From Neobacillus sp. WH10 (GTDB lineage Bacteria > Bacillota > Bacilli > Bacillales > Cytobacillaceae): DNA of 64,000 nucleotides. A model generated the notes under the pieces. That model ran no database searches, was not told the origin of the DNA, and saw only the letters and a program-made list of their open reading frames with translations. How positions within the stretch are numbered: position 1 is the stretch's first letter; each line of letters starts with the position of its first letter. Below, one piece after another: positions 1 to 8,416 of this stretch. Made by a program: the position numbers and the translations under genes. The stretch lies in the NCBI RefSeq assembly GCF_030123405.1, contig NZ_CP126110.1:310001-374000 (forward strand), read 5' to 3'.

Positions 1-999
1 AAAGAAGATTCCAACCGAACCATTCATTTTAAGCCAATGAAAAAGGATATCTTAAAAGCCAGCTTCACTTCTTTAAGCTTTCTCCTCTTCATCCCTTTAC
101 TGCTTTCTTTTTATTCCAAAGTGGATGATATCTTTCATGTGGTGGAAGAAACAAAGGGGATTTTTTTCTCTATCATCGGTTCTTGGTGGATTGTTACAAC
201 CATCGTCATTGTTCTCATTATAGCTTCTGTTGGTTTCGGAATCGCGCGGACATTTTTAAAATATGGAAAGTATGAAATTTCCTCCGACCAAGATCGCATT
301 TACATTACAAAAGGCGTCCTCGATGAAACGGCCTTTTCCATTGCAAAAGAAAAAGTCCAAGCAATTGAAATAAAACAGTCCATTCTGAAAAGATTGCTTG
401 GCTTTGCTGAAGTGAAGCTGACTAGTGCCGGGAGCTTAAGTTTAGGGGAAGAGACACTTGAAATTAATTCACTCTATCCTTTCCTTCCTGTCGGTCGTGC
501 ATATGAAATGATATCGGAAATTTTACCGGCTTATGAAGTTACACAAAAGATGAAGCGGCTCCCTAAAAAATCCTTATGGGTCCGCGTGTTTAGCCCAAGT
601 TGGATATGGATGATAGCAACGGCTGCTCTGTTTTATTTTAAGCCAGCTGTTCTAGGAATGGAGCAAGCATGGTGGATGATATCGGCTGCTCTATTAATAG
701 TGATCGTTGCAGCAAGATGGTTAGAGTTCGTACATACTGAATATATTTTGAATAATCGTTTTATTCAACTCAAAACAGGCAGTCTGACCACGTCTTTATT
801 TGTTTCCAAACGAGATAAAGTGATTGAAATAAAAGTAACCCGAAATATTTTTCAAAAGTGGTTTGGCCTTGCCTCATTAGAGACGATTAATCGAGCTAAA
901 CCGATACAGCATAATGGGATTAAGGATGTGCCAGTAGAATTTGCTGGATCGTTTTACACGTGGTATATGGGACGCAGAAAAGAAATTGAAATTGAATAA
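1..999 (+). CDS. ydbT: PH-domain membrane protein, YdbT-like (5' end outside window)
   Basis: The reading frame is open from base 1, so the gene begins upstream and only about its C-terminal two thirds is present. The visible part has hydrophobic helix pairs around residues 12-35 and 47-70 (counted from the first in-frame ATG at 37), a bacterial PH (bPH2) segment, another helix pair around 190-230 and a second bPH2 segment up to the end. Full YdbT proteins of Bacillus are close to 490 residues with repeated bPH2 modules, which fits. In B. subtilis ydbT follows ydbS; the function is not well defined, though a link to resistance to bacteriocins has been proposed for the pair. A strong hairpin terminator follows at 1065. 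Confidence 0.75.
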   Translation, partial: KEDSNRTIHFKPMKKDILKASFTSLSFLLFIPLLLSFYSKVDDIFHVVEETKGIFFSIIGSWWIVTTIVIVLIIASVGFGIARTFLKYGKYEISSDQDRIYITKGVLDETAFSIAKEKVQAIEIKQSILKRLLGFAEVKLTSAGSLSLGEETLEINSLYPFLPVGRAYEMISEILPAYEVTQKMKRLPKKSLWVRVFSPSWIWMIATAALFYFKPAVLGMEQAWWMISAALLIVIVAARWLEFVHTEYILNNRFIQLKTGSLTTSLFVSKRDKVIEIKVTRNIFQKWFGLASLETINRAKPIQHNGIKDVPVEFAGSFYTWYMGRRKEIEIE

Positions 1000-1064
1000 A
1001 AATAGTATAACCGAAAAGTGTTAACGAATTAGTCGATTGATTAAATGGAATTGCGAATTTCGAA

Positions 1065-1111
1065 GTCAGTCCTCTGCTGCATGAAAGCGGCGCGGGACTG
1101 ACCTTTTTTTT
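1065..1111 (+). terminator. Rho-independent terminator after ydbT-like gene
   Basis: GTCAGTCC and GCTGC on the 5' arm pair with GCGGC and GGGACTGAC on the 3' arm, followed by eight T. It belongs to a hairpin family sharing the GTCAGTCCC/GGGACTGAC stem that recurs at gene ends in this window (30.0, 36.15, 40.15 and 46.3 kb). Confidence 0.85.
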
Positions 1112-1117
1112 GGCTAA

Positions 1118-1219
1118 TAGGAAAGTATAAATTTTTCAAATTTATACTTTCCTAACACATTAGTGCAACTACGCCTCTGTCTTCACCCTTAGGGGCTCGC
1201 CAATCGGCGAGTTTTCTTT
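1118..1219. repeat. Dispersed intergenic repeat with a 17-bp perfect hairpin
   Basis: Bases 1118-1134 are an exact inverted copy of 1138-1154 around a 3-base loop. The core GAAAGTATAAATTTTTC recurs at 23928 inside a second copy of the larger repeat. A small CTCGCC/GGCGAG hairpin followed by TTTTCTTT ends the unit near 1219, like the ends of the copies at 5.4 and 23.9 kb. No protein is encoded here. Confidence 0.6.
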
Positions 1220-1224
1220 AGGTT

Positions 1225-1240
1225 AAGGACATATGTCCTT
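1225..1240. promoter_or_regulatory. 16-bp perfect palindrome upstream of the first DMT gene
   Basis: AAGGACATATGTCCTT reads the same on both strands and lies about 60 bp before the GTG start of the DUF606 gene. The next gene but one encodes a Crp/Fnr-type DNA-binding protein, so a binding site is possible. No second copy was seen upstream of the other DMT gene, so the link is only positional. Confidence 0.35.
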
Positions 1241-1298
1241 CCTTAAATTATGTTTATATCTTTTAATAAAAGAGAGATCTAAACTAGGAGGAGAACCT

Positions 1299-1724
1299 GT
1301 GAAAGGGAGTTTATTTGCATTTTTAGGCGGGGCATTTATTACCCTGCAAGGTGTAGTGATTACCAGGATTAGCCAAGATATTGGTACTTGGCAGGCAGCG
1401 GTGATTACCCATTTAACCGGATTCTTATTGGCTTTAATTATTTTAATGTTTTTCCGAGACGGAAAATGGCAAAGGATTAAGCAAGTGAAACCGTTATATT
1501 TGACTGGCGGGGCCTTAGGGGCGGTTATTATTTTTAGTAATGTTACCGCTATACAGCATACAGGTGTTACGCTTACCGTATCTGCTATGTTAATAGCCCA
1601 GTTGTGTCTGACATTTATTATAGATAGTACTGGATGGTTTGGCGTTGTGAAACAGAAGATGAGACTGCCGCAGTTCATCGGGATCGGTATGATGATTGCC
1701 GGAGTGGTAATCCTAAAATTCTAA
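1299..1724 (+). CDS. DMT-family (DUF606/YdcZ) small membrane transporter
   Basis: A 141-residue, almost wholly hydrophobic protein with about four to five transmembrane helices. DUF606 proteins are half-length relatives of drug/metabolite transporters and probably work as dimers. The GTG at 1299 is preferred over the first in-frame codon because AGGAGG sits at about 1287-1292 and the mature-like start VKGSLFAFLGGAFITLQGV follows. It heads a three-gene set: DMT half-transporter, Crp/Fnr regulator, second DMT half-transporter. The substrate cannot be told from sequence. Confidence 0.8.
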   Translation: MKGSLFAFLGGAFITLQGVVITRISQDIGTWQAAVITHLTGFLLALIILMFFRDGKWQRIKQVKPLYLTGGALGAVIIFSNVTAIQHTGVTLTVSAMLIAQLCLTFIIDSTGWFGVVKQKMRLPQFIGIGMMIAGVVILKF

Positions 1725-1776
1725 GTGTACGAATATTCTAGATTGAGACAGTGCCAGGCTGGAGGAGAAATTGGTC

Positions 1777-2472
1777 ATGAAAAAAATGAAAGATCAGGAG
1801 CAAATAGATCAATATTTACAGGCCTATCAAATTAAATCGATATTCAATGAACAATTACTGCCGTATTTAGAGCTCTATAGCTTTGAGCAAGGGGAACTAA
1901 TTTGTTCCCAAGGTGACCCTGCACAGTATCTATATGTACTCGTTAAAGGAAAAATTAAAATCTATACCACCTCTCCAGAAGGCAACACACTTATCCTCTC
2001 ATTTAAAACACCTCTTGAAGTGATTGGGGATGTTGAATATGTACGGGGTATTGATTTTATCAATACGGTTGAGGCCGTATCGACTGTCGTGACGATCGGT
2101 ATACACTATCGGTGGTTAAAAAATTACGGTAAGGATTATTCGCCGCTGCTGCAATTTATGTTAGACATCATTACAAATAAGTTTACCATTAAATCTACTT
2201 CTTTGAGCTTCAATTTGATGTATCCTGTAGAAGTGCGATTGGCTAGTTATCTTTTGTCTGTCTCCTTTGATGAATCCGATTCATTATGTAATGATCAACT
2301 AAGCATCAGTATAAAAGATGCAGCTAATTTAATTGGAACCAGTTATCGGCATCTAAATCGCATCATTGCGCAGTTCTGTAAAGAGGATCTAGTTGAACGG
2401 AACAATGGTTTTATCCTCGTTAAGGACAGGGAAGGATTAAGTGCAATTGCAGGTCATAATATCTACGAATAA
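1777..2472 (+). CDS. Crp/Fnr-family transcriptional regulator (YeiL-like)
   Basis: A 231-residue protein. An N-terminal cyclic-nucleotide-binding-like beta-roll (about residues 15-130, with the segment EQGELICSQGDPAQYLYVL) is followed by a dimer helix and a C-terminal winged helix (about 170-225, with DAANLIGTSYRHLNRII as recognition region). The ATG at 1777 lies nine bases after GGAGGAG; the TTG six bases upstream is too close to that site. No FNR-type cysteine cluster is evident at the N-terminus. It sits between two DUF606 transporter genes on the same strand, so it probably controls them. Confidence 0.75.
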   Translation: MKKMKDQEQIDQYLQAYQIKSIFNEQLLPYLELYSFEQGELICSQGDPAQYLYVLVKGKIKIYTTSPEGNTLILSFKTPLEVIGDVEYVRGIDFINTVEAVSTVVTIGIHYRWLKNYGKDYSPLLQFMLDIITNKFTIKSTSLSFNLMYPVEVRLASYLLSVSFDESDSLCNDQLSISIKDAANLIGTSYRHLNRIIAQFCKEDLVERNNGFILVKDREGLSAIAGHNIYE

Positions 2473-2522
2473 ACTCATTGATTGGATTATGCCAGTCTGC
2501 ACTAGATAAAGGGGAGTAAAAT

Positions 2523-2990
2523 ATGATTCTAGGAATAGTATTTGCGATTATCGCTGGTTCGCTTGTAAGTATGCAAAATATTTTTAACAGTAAGGTTAAT
2601 GAACATGGAGGGACTTGGACAACAACTTCATTAGTATTAGGCTTGGGTTTTCTATCTTCACTGATTATAGGATTAATTTTTGAAGGAAAATATTTATTTA
2701 ACCTGGAAAACATGGAGCCTTGGTACTGGTTCGCCGGTATAATCGGAGTAGGCGTAGTAACCTGTGTGGTGCAGGGGATAAGGCATCTGGGTCCAACCTA
2801 TGCCATTTCCATTATATTGACATCACAACTAGGGGTAGCACTATTGTTGGATTCGCTTGGCTGGCTGGGACTTGATAAAGTTCCTTTTACTTCTAAGCAA
2901 TTGATCGGTGTACTGGTTATAGTATGCGGTATCATTGTATTTAAAATAGGCGGTAAAAGTGAGAACCAGGAGCTGGCTAAGACGAATTAA
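2523..2990 (+). CDS. DMT-family (DUF606/YdcZ) small membrane transporter, second copy
   Basis: A 155-residue protein with four to five hydrophobic segments. Its opening (ILGIVFAIIAGSLVSMQNI) is the same style as that of the partner at 1299, and both share the ...LTSQLGVALLLDSLGWLGL / ...AQLCLTFIIDSTGWFGV pattern near the end. AAAGGGGAG precedes the ATG. The two half-size proteins could form a heterodimer, as small DMT pairs do; this is inference. The next gene (yfnB-like) starts 55 bases after the stop. Confidence 0.8.
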   Translation: MILGIVFAIIAGSLVSMQNIFNSKVNEHGGTWTTTSLVLGLGFLSSLIIGLIFEGKYLFNLENMEPWYWFAGIIGVGVVTCVVQGIRHLGPTYAISIILTSQLGVALLLDSLGWLGLDKVPFTSKQLIGVLVIVCGIIVFKIGGKSENQELAKTN

Positions 2991-3045
2991 AATAGTTATC
3001 ACGGTTTCATACCGTAAAACAAAAGCAGGGTATGGGGAGCGTATC

Positions 3046-3780
3046 ATGAAAAAATATCGGACTTTATTATTTGATGTAGATGATACATTATTAGATTTTA
3101 CTGCAGCAGAAAAGGAAGCGCTGCGCATGCTTTTTGAGGAGAAAGGTATGCCCTTAACCACTGAAATGGAATCCCATTATAAAAAGATCAATCATGGCCT
3201 CTGGAAGTCTTTTGAAGAAGGAAAAATTGATCGTGATGAGGTAATCAATACGCGTTTTTCACTTTTATTTAAGGAATACGGTCAAGTAGTAGATGGGGCA
3301 TTATTGGAAAAAAGCTATCGAAGTTATTTAGAAAATGGACACCAGCTTGTGAATGGAGCCTTTGAATTAATAAATGACCTGCAAAATCAATATGACTTAT
3401 ATATTGTGACAAATGGGGTTTCCAAGACACAAGATAAGCGTTTGCGTGCTTCAGGATTACATCCAATCTTTAAAGGTATTTTTGTTTCCGAGGATACAGG
3501 CTATCAAAAGCCAATGAAGGAGTATTTTGATTATGTCTTTGCGCGAATTCCTAACTTTTCTGCGGAGCAAACACTAATTATTGGAGATTCCTTAAGCTCG
3601 GATATTAAAGGCGGACATCAGGCGGGACTAGACACCTGTTGGTTCAACCCAGATAAAAAAACAAATGACATGGAAATTATTCCAACGTATCAAATCCACA
3701 AGCTTAATGAACTGTATCGAATAATTGAAAACCCCAGAGAGCAGGGATTTTTAACTAATAATCAAGGAATTTTCAATTAA
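3046..3780 (+). CDS. yfnB: HAD-superfamily pyrimidine 5'-nucleotidase, YjjG/YfnB type
   Basis: A 244-residue HAD phosphatase. The catalytic loop FDVDDTLLDF places the nucleophile Asp at residue 10 and the acid/base Asp at 12; motif II is IVTNG; motif III is around YQKPMKEYFD; motif IV is IIGDSLSSDIKGG. The all-helical cap 1 lies between residues 18 and 95. The YjjG family hydrolyses nucleoside monophosphates, including non-canonical pyrimidines. The ATG at 3046 is chosen because upstream in-frame codons overlap unrelated sequence; GGGGAG lies 7 bases upstream. Apparently a single-gene unit. Confidence 0.85.
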   Translation: MKKYRTLLFDVDDTLLDFTAAEKEALRMLFEEKGMPLTTEMESHYKKINHGLWKSFEEGKIDRDEVINTRFSLLFKEYGQVVDGALLEKSYRSYLENGHQLVNGAFELINDLQNQYDLYIVTNGVSKTQDKRLRASGLHPIFKGIFVSEDTGYQKPMKEYFDYVFARIPNFSAEQTLIIGDSLSSDIKGGHQAGLDTCWFNPDKKTNDMEIIPTYQIHKLNELYRIIENPREQGFLTNNQGIFN

Positions 3781-3830
3781 ACAATCATACCTGTATAATG
3801 AAATCAAACTGATTAGAAGGAGATCTCTCT

Positions 3831-4217
3831 ATGCGGTATTTAATTATCTTGTTTATTGCTATTCCTGCAGCAGAAATAGGTTTACTCCTCTTTTCTGGAA
3901 AAACAATTGGAGTTTGGCCAACAATACTCCTCATTATTTTGACTGGCGTAATTGGAGCGTATTTAGCGAAAAGAGAAGGCTTGCAAACGATTCGGAAGGC
4001 TCAGGAGCAGCTAAGAAGTGGTCAAATTCCAGGTGAGGCTGTATTAGATGGCATATGTATATTGATTGGCGGAATCCTTTTGCTATTACCGGGTTTTATT
4101 ACCGACATTAGCGGCTTTTTATTGCTTTTCCCCCCAACAAGACGACTATTTAAATTCCTAATGATTAATTCTATTCGAAAAAAGATTAAAAGAGGCAATA
4201 TAAAAATAATAAAATGA
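3831..4217 (+). CDS. fxsA: FxsA-family membrane protein
   Basis: A 128-residue integral membrane protein with two N-terminal helices, a cytoplasmic stretch (AKREGLQTIRKAQEQL) and two further helices ending in a basic tail. The pattern from MRYLIILFIAIPAAEIG through LLLLPGFITDISGFLLLFP is typical of FxsA. Known for counteracting phage T7 exclusion in E. coli when overproduced; the normal role is unknown. AGAAGGAGAT gives a clear ribosome site, and an intrinsic terminator starts right at the stop. Confidence 0.85.
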   Translation: MRYLIILFIAIPAAEIGLLLFSGKTIGVWPTILLIILTGVIGAYLAKREGLQTIRKAQEQLRSGQIPGEAVLDGICILIGGILLLLPGFITDISGFLLLFPPTRRLFKFLMINSIRKKIKRGNIKIIK

Positions 4218-4254
4218 AAAACGTCAATCTTCTTAGAAGTTGGCGTTTTTTTTA
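4218..4254 (+). terminator. Terminator after fxsA
   Basis: AACGTCAA pairs with TTGGCGTT across a short loop, followed by eight T. The stem begins within three bases of the fxsA stop codon. Confidence 0.85.
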
Positions 4255-4473
4255 TTAACAATCTGTACGGTGTTACACCATCTAAAGCTCTTCTGGGATA
4301 TTGAAACGTTCTACGTCTATATGAAAGAAACACAGTATGTTTTAGAAAGGTTGGATTAACGGGAGATTCACCTATTACTGTAAAAAATAATATATAATGG
4401 AATTATATTGATAATTAAGTTGTTTTATAACGATAGAAACATTTAGTTCTAGAAAACCGTTTAAGGAAGGAAA

Positions 4474-4986
4474 ATGAATATGTCAACTTATTGGGGTAGG
4501 CCTAAATTAAAAATTCCAAAGTCAAAGAGTGAATGGATTTGGGATTTTATCGGATATTTATGTTTTTTTGGATCGATCATTGTTTTACTTTATGTTTGGA
4601 GAACACTTCCGGAAGAAGTACCTGCCCATTACAATGCTGCAGGTGAGGTGGACCGTTGGGGAACAAAAGCGGAATTATTTATATTACCTGTTGTGGGGGT
4701 ATTCCTTGCTCTTATAATGACCGTTTTAGAAAAATTCCCTGAAGCACATAATTATCCTAAACGATTTAATGAATCAAACGCTGAACAGTTTTATTTAAAT
4801 AGTCGAAAACTTGTTAATCAAATTAAAAATATCTGTCTCATACTCTTTTCACTCATATTATTTGAATCTATTTCCATTGCTTTAGGCTGGGGTGTCAGGT
4901 TTGGAATATGGTTTTTACCGATCACGATTATTGGCACTGTTATTCCAATAGTTTTTGGAATAGTTAAGATGAAAAGGATTAAATAA
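4474..4986 (+). CDS. DUF1648-domain membrane protein
   Basis: A 170-residue protein with four predicted membrane helices. DUF1648 is visible as LPEEVPAHYNAAGEVDRWG (about residues 49-67) after the first helix. DUF1648 occurs in SdpI-type immunity proteins and in Bacillus membrane proteins of unknown role; here there is no SdpI C-terminal half. AAGGAAGG lies before the ATG. The gene stands alone between the fxsA terminator and the metG T-box. Confidence 0.7.
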   Translation: MNMSTYWGRPKLKIPKSKSEWIWDFIGYLCFFGSIIVLLYVWRTLPEEVPAHYNAAGEVDRWGTKAELFILPVVGVFLALIMTVLEKFPEAHNYPKRFNESNAEQFYLNSRKLVNQIKNICLILFSLILFESISIALGWGVRFGIWFLPITIIGTVIPIVFGIVKMKRIK

Positions 4987-5074
4987 TCGAAGCATAAAAA
5001 CCGTCCCTTTGCTTCCCTCTTTCAAATACTATATAATTATTCATATAATTGTGAAATTAAAGGCTTTGAGAAGG

Positions 5075-5332
5075 AAGATTAAATTGGGCAGTGTTTGATA
5101 GAGAGCTTCTGATGGTGGAAATGAAGTAAATGAGCCCTTTTGAAAATGACCTTTGAGCTTCGTACCGAACGCTTATGGCAAGTAGGCTCCGACGGGAATG
5201 GCACTCGTTATTACAGCAGCAGTATCTCTTAAAAAGACGTACTGATAGAGGCAAATAGTGTGAGCTATTTGTAAATGTAGGTGGTAACACGGGTATACTC
5301 GTCCTAATCGTAATGATTAGGGCGTTTTTTTT
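5075..5332 (+). promoter_or_regulatory. T-box leader (Met specifier) controlling metG
   Basis: Stem I begins with GAGAGCTTCTGATGGTGG and closes with CCTTTGAGCTTC. The specifier loop holds ATG at 5146-5148, the Met codon. The antiterminator box AGGTGGTAACACGG is at 5279-5292, a mild variant of the usual AGGGTGGNACCGCG. The terminator stem (GTCCTAATC/GATTAGGGC, then T8) is at 5300-5332. Uncharged tRNA-Met is expected to allow read-through into the synthetase gene. Confidence 0.9.
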
Positions 5333-5350
5333 ATTCCAGAATTTATATCA

Positions 5351-5490
5351 TTGGACTTCGAGAAATGTCCAGCTCCAGGCGCCATCGGCTCGAGGTCACA
5401 AGCCAATCCGTCCAAAAGGTTAAAGAGCAACCTTTCGGCCGGCCCGTCTTGTGCTTGTCGCCGATAGGCGGGCGCCTTACGCTTTTCTTA
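5351..5490. repeat. Dispersed intergenic repeat inside the metG leader
   Basis: The block starts TTGGACTTCGAGAAATGTCC, continues AGCTCCAGGCGCC and ends GGGCGCCTTACGC followed by TTTTCTTA. The same beginning and end recur at 23872-24062. Here it sits between the T-box terminator and the ribosome site of metG, so it is in the 5' UTR whenever read-through happens. Confidence 0.65.
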
Positions 5491-5514
5491 TTTTATTTTT
5501 GGGAGGAATTCAAA

Positions 5515-7149
5515 ATGACAATCGTAATTGGAGGGGCATGGCCATATGCTAATGGATCGTTACATCTAGGGCATATTGCGGCATTATTGCCAGGGGACAT
5601 TTTAGCAAGGTATTACAGGCAAAAGGGAGAAAAGGTCCTTTACGTTTCAGGAAGTGATTGTAATGGAACACCTATCTCGATTCGGGCTAATCAAGAACAT
5701 ACAACAACAGAGACAATCGCCAACCGTTACCATGAGGAGTTTACTGAGTGTTTTAGAAAATTGGGTTTCACCTACGATCTTTATACACGAACGGATGCGG
5801 AACATCATCATGAATCCGTTCAAAACATCTTTTTAAAACTATTGGAAAATAGTTATTTATATCCGAAAAAGATTGAGCAAGCGTTTTGTGATCACGACAA
5901 GCAGTTTCTACCGGATCGTTTTGTAGAGGGGATTTGTCCTAATTGTGGGGCAAAGGCGAGAGGAGATCAATGTGATAATTGTTCAAAAATTCTCGACCCG
6001 CTTGATTTACTTGAAAAAAGATGTAAAATTTGCGGAAATGAGCCAATTATTAAGGAAACGGAGCATTTTTATTTTGCCTTTAGTCAATTTCAACAGGAGT
6101 TAGAGGACTCCGTCAACGAAGCGGATGTAGATCATCGCTGGCGGGAAAATGCTGTGGCGTTAACGAAAAGATATTTGCAAGAAGGCGTTCCAGATAGAGC
6201 CGTTACACGAGACTTGCCTAATGGTGTGGATGTCCCTGTTGCGGGGTTTGAAGGGAAGAAAATTTATGTTTGGATCGAAGCCGTTTCGGGATATTTGACG
6301 GCCAGTATAGAATGGGCTAAACAAAATGGTGAAAGTATTGAACAGTTATGGAACGAAGATACAGTTTCTTATTATGTACACGGGAAGGATAATATCCCAT
6401 TCCATACGGTTATTTGGCCCGCTATCCTAATGGGGATTAAGAGCAAAGCTTTACCGACACATATTATTTCGAATGAATATTTGACACTGGAGAAAAGAAA
6501 GTTATCAACGAGCCAAAATTGGGCGGTCTGGGTCCCATACATGGTAAGCAAATATGATCCAGATTCTATTCGCTACTTCTTAACAATCAATGCTCCAGAA
6601 AATCGCGATACCGATTTCTCATGGCGTGAATTTATTTATAGCCACAATGGTGAGCTGCTTGGGGCATATGGAAATTTCGTTAATCGCACGTTAAAGTTTA
6701 TTGAAAAATCGTTTGGTGGCAGAATACCGCAAGTTGAAGTAGAAACTCAGATTAAGAAAAATACGGTCGAACTATTCACCACAACAGGAGAATTAATTGA
6801 AAAAGGGCATTTTAAACAAGCTTTAGAGGAAATTTTCCAATATATTCGTGGTGCAAACCGTTATTTTGATGAACAGCAGCCTTGGATTCAAGTAAAGGAA
6901 AACCCACTTAAAGGCGATGTTACGTTGGCAACCTGTACGTATATCATTTCTAATTTAGCGCAAATACTTCAGCCGTTTTTGCCTTTTTCCTCAGAGAAAA
7001 TTCGAAAAATGTTAGGTGTCTCAACGGTTGAATGGCATGAACAATCACAACTCCCAGGTAAAATTGAATCCGTTTTACCATTGTTTGATCGCTTGGATGT
7101 TCGTTTGATTGAAGAAGAATATAATAATTTAGTTGATTCATCTAAATGA
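5515..7149 (+). CDS. metG: Methionyl-tRNA synthetase (short, E. coli-type core, no C-terminal tRNA-binding domain)
   Basis: A 544-residue class I synthetase charging tRNA-Met. The HIGH motif is HLGH (17-20). The KMSKS loop reads KLSTS (329-333), a divergent form. Paired cysteines at 141/144, 153/156 and 170/173 form the zinc-knuckle insert. The protein ends after the anticodon-binding helical domain, without the EMAP-like tRNA-binding domain present in the approximately 660-residue B. subtilis MetS. Several bacilli carry a second MetRS, and some such forms are insensitive to MetRS inhibitors, so this could be an accessory enzyme. The ATG at 5515 follows GGGAGG; the longer upstream frame only reads through the repeat. 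Expression should be controlled by the Met T-box. Confidence 0.85.
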   Translation: MTIVIGGAWPYANGSLHLGHIAALLPGDILARYYRQKGEKVLYVSGSDCNGTPISIRANQEHTTTETIANRYHEEFTECFRKLGFTYDLYTRTDAEHHHESVQNIFLKLLENSYLYPKKIEQAFCDHDKQFLPDRFVEGICPNCGAKARGDQCDNCSKILDPLDLLEKRCKICGNEPIIKETEHFYFAFSQFQQELEDSVNEADVDHRWRENAVALTKRYLQEGVPDRAVTRDLPNGVDVPVAGFEGKKIYVWIEAVSGYLTASIEWAKQNGESIEQLWNEDTVSYYVHGKDNIPFHTVIWPAILMGIKSKALPTHIISNEYLTLEKRKLSTSQNWAVWVPYMVSKYDPDSIRYFLTINAPENRDTDFSWREFIYSHNGELLGAYGNFVNRTLKFIEKSFGGRIPQVEVETQIKKNTVELFTTTGELIEKGHFKQALEEIFQYIRGANRYFDEQQPWIQVKENPLKGDVTLATCTYIISNLAQILQPFLPFSSEKIRKMLGVSTVEWHEQSQLPGKIESVLPLFDRLDVRLIEEEYNNLVDSSK

Positions 7150-7188
7150 GAATTAATATCCACACCGGCTGAACTTTCCCATAAAAAC

Positions 7189-7261
7189 TAATCAAACGTT
7201 TGATTAAACTGCTGGAGGCGTTGGTATATCTGTATTTCAAAACTAAACAAACGATTGATTA
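7189..7261. repeat. Pair of 18-bp palindromic repeats, 55 bp apart
   Basis: TAATCAAACGTTTGATTA at 7189-7206 is a perfect palindrome. A variant, TAAACAAACGATTGATTA, lies at 7244-7261. The sequence between contains CTGGAGGCGTTGGTAT, which is conserved between the pairs at 16.8 and 32.8 kb. It lies just downstream of metG. Member of the 14-copy family described in the findings. Confidence 0.8.
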
Positions 7262-7301
7262 AAATTACAGGGACTAAATGAAGAAGTATTGTCGTGATAT
7301 G

Positions 7302-7331
7302 AGCACCTACATTATTACTTGTAGGTGCTTT
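7302..7331 (+). terminator. Hairpin terminator between metG and the MerR gene
   Basis: AGCACCTACA pairs with TGTAGGTGCT across an 8-base loop. The following sequence is T-rich but lacks a long T run, so efficiency is uncertain. Confidence 0.6.
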
Positions 7332-7473
7332 ATAGTGTTTAAAAAAGGAAATATCATTCGACTAAGACAATATTAGGGATTAAAATAAAGCTGTACATGT
7401 TTAGTACATTATGAATTTACTTACTAGAGTCTTTATATTTGTTTTGATAAAACAATAAAAAGAGGTCCTAAAT

Positions 7474-8322
7474 ATGCTAGAAAAGATTTCAATTGGGAAA
7501 ATGGCAAAACTGAATAATGTTTCGGTTCAAACCTTACATCATTATGATAAAATTGGGCTTCTATCACCAAGCTACACTGATCCAATAACAAACTATCGAT
7601 ATTACAGTATTAAGCAGTGCGCAAGTCTTGATTTTATAAAGTATCTAAAGTATATGGGTTTTACACTGCAAGAAATGTTGGAGTTTTTTACTAAAGGGGA
7701 TGCTAAGTCTATTTCTAAGCTACTAGATGAACAAATTAATTTGATCGATCAAAAGATGAATGATCTGACGCAAATGAAAAGAACACTAGAGGTAGCATCT
7801 AAAAACTATAAAACATATATGCAAATTCAAAATATGGGCATAATTGAGCGAAATGTTCTTCCTGAAAGAAAAATATATTGCTATGACGGTAAAAAAAATA
7901 TTTATGAAGACCATCTAGAAACCTATGAATATATTTTAAGAGAGTTAAGGAATCAGGCACTAATTCATCAGTTTCCAACTTCGTATTTTTGCAATGTTGG
8001 CTCCATTACACGTATGGAAACGATTAAGCAAAGGAAGCTTACATCTACAGAAATTTTTATGCTTGTTGATGCTCATTTTTCCGAAATACAAGGGATTGAG
8101 ATTATTCCCGCTCAAGAATACGTAACGATTTATTGCGATAAATTTTCGAATGAGAAGGATTATGCATTTAAATTAATCGATTATATAGAGGAGAACCAAC
8201 TAGAAATTGCAGGAGATTATATTTGTGAGGTTATTATTGAACTTCCTGAGTGGACACATGCTGAACGCAATATGATTATGAAGTTGCAAATTCCCGTAAA
8301 AATAATCGCTAACAACACTTGA
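7474..8322 (+). CDS. MerR-family regulator with effector-binding domain (BltR/BmrR type)
   Basis: A 282-residue protein. Residues 5-72 form a MerR winged helix (IGKMAKLNNVSVQTLHHYDK, then RYYSIKQCASLDFIKYLKYM); a coiled coil follows at about 75-115; residues 125-275 resemble a GyrI-like ligand-binding domain. Relatives such as BmrR and BltR bind hydrophobic compounds and activate neighbouring genes. The downstream dehydrogenase, 94 bases away, is the likely target, although a short hairpin lies between them. AGAGG precedes the ATG. Confidence 0.75.
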   Translation: MLEKISIGKMAKLNNVSVQTLHHYDKIGLLSPSYTDPITNYRYYSIKQCASLDFIKYLKYMGFTLQEMLEFFTKGDAKSISKLLDEQINLIDQKMNDLTQMKRTLEVASKNYKTYMQIQNMGIIERNVLPERKIYCYDGKKNIYEDHLETYEYILRELRNQALIHQFPTSYFCNVGSITRMETIKQRKLTSTEIFMLVDAHFSEIQGIEIIPAQEYVTIYCDKFSNEKDYAFKLIDYIEENQLEIAGDYICEVIIELPEWTHAERNMIMKLQIPVKIIANNT

Positions 8323-8342
8323 CCCTATTGTTACAATAGGGT
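8322..8342 (+). terminator. Short hairpin after the MerR gene
   Basis: CCCTATTG pairs with CAATAGGG across a 3-base loop, directly at the stop codon and followed by TTTA. The weak T tract suggests partial termination only. Confidence 0.5.
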
Positions 8343-8416
8343 TTACGATATAACTATAGAATTCTATAAATGCATATTGACATGTGAAATACCGAGCAAA
8401 CAATGGAGGGATTAAG

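Noticed and set aside
1223..1678. Minus-strand frame of 151 residues opposite the first DMT gene
   Set aside because: It is the complement of a clearly coding membrane-protein gene with its own ribosome site; the sequence is of low complexity.
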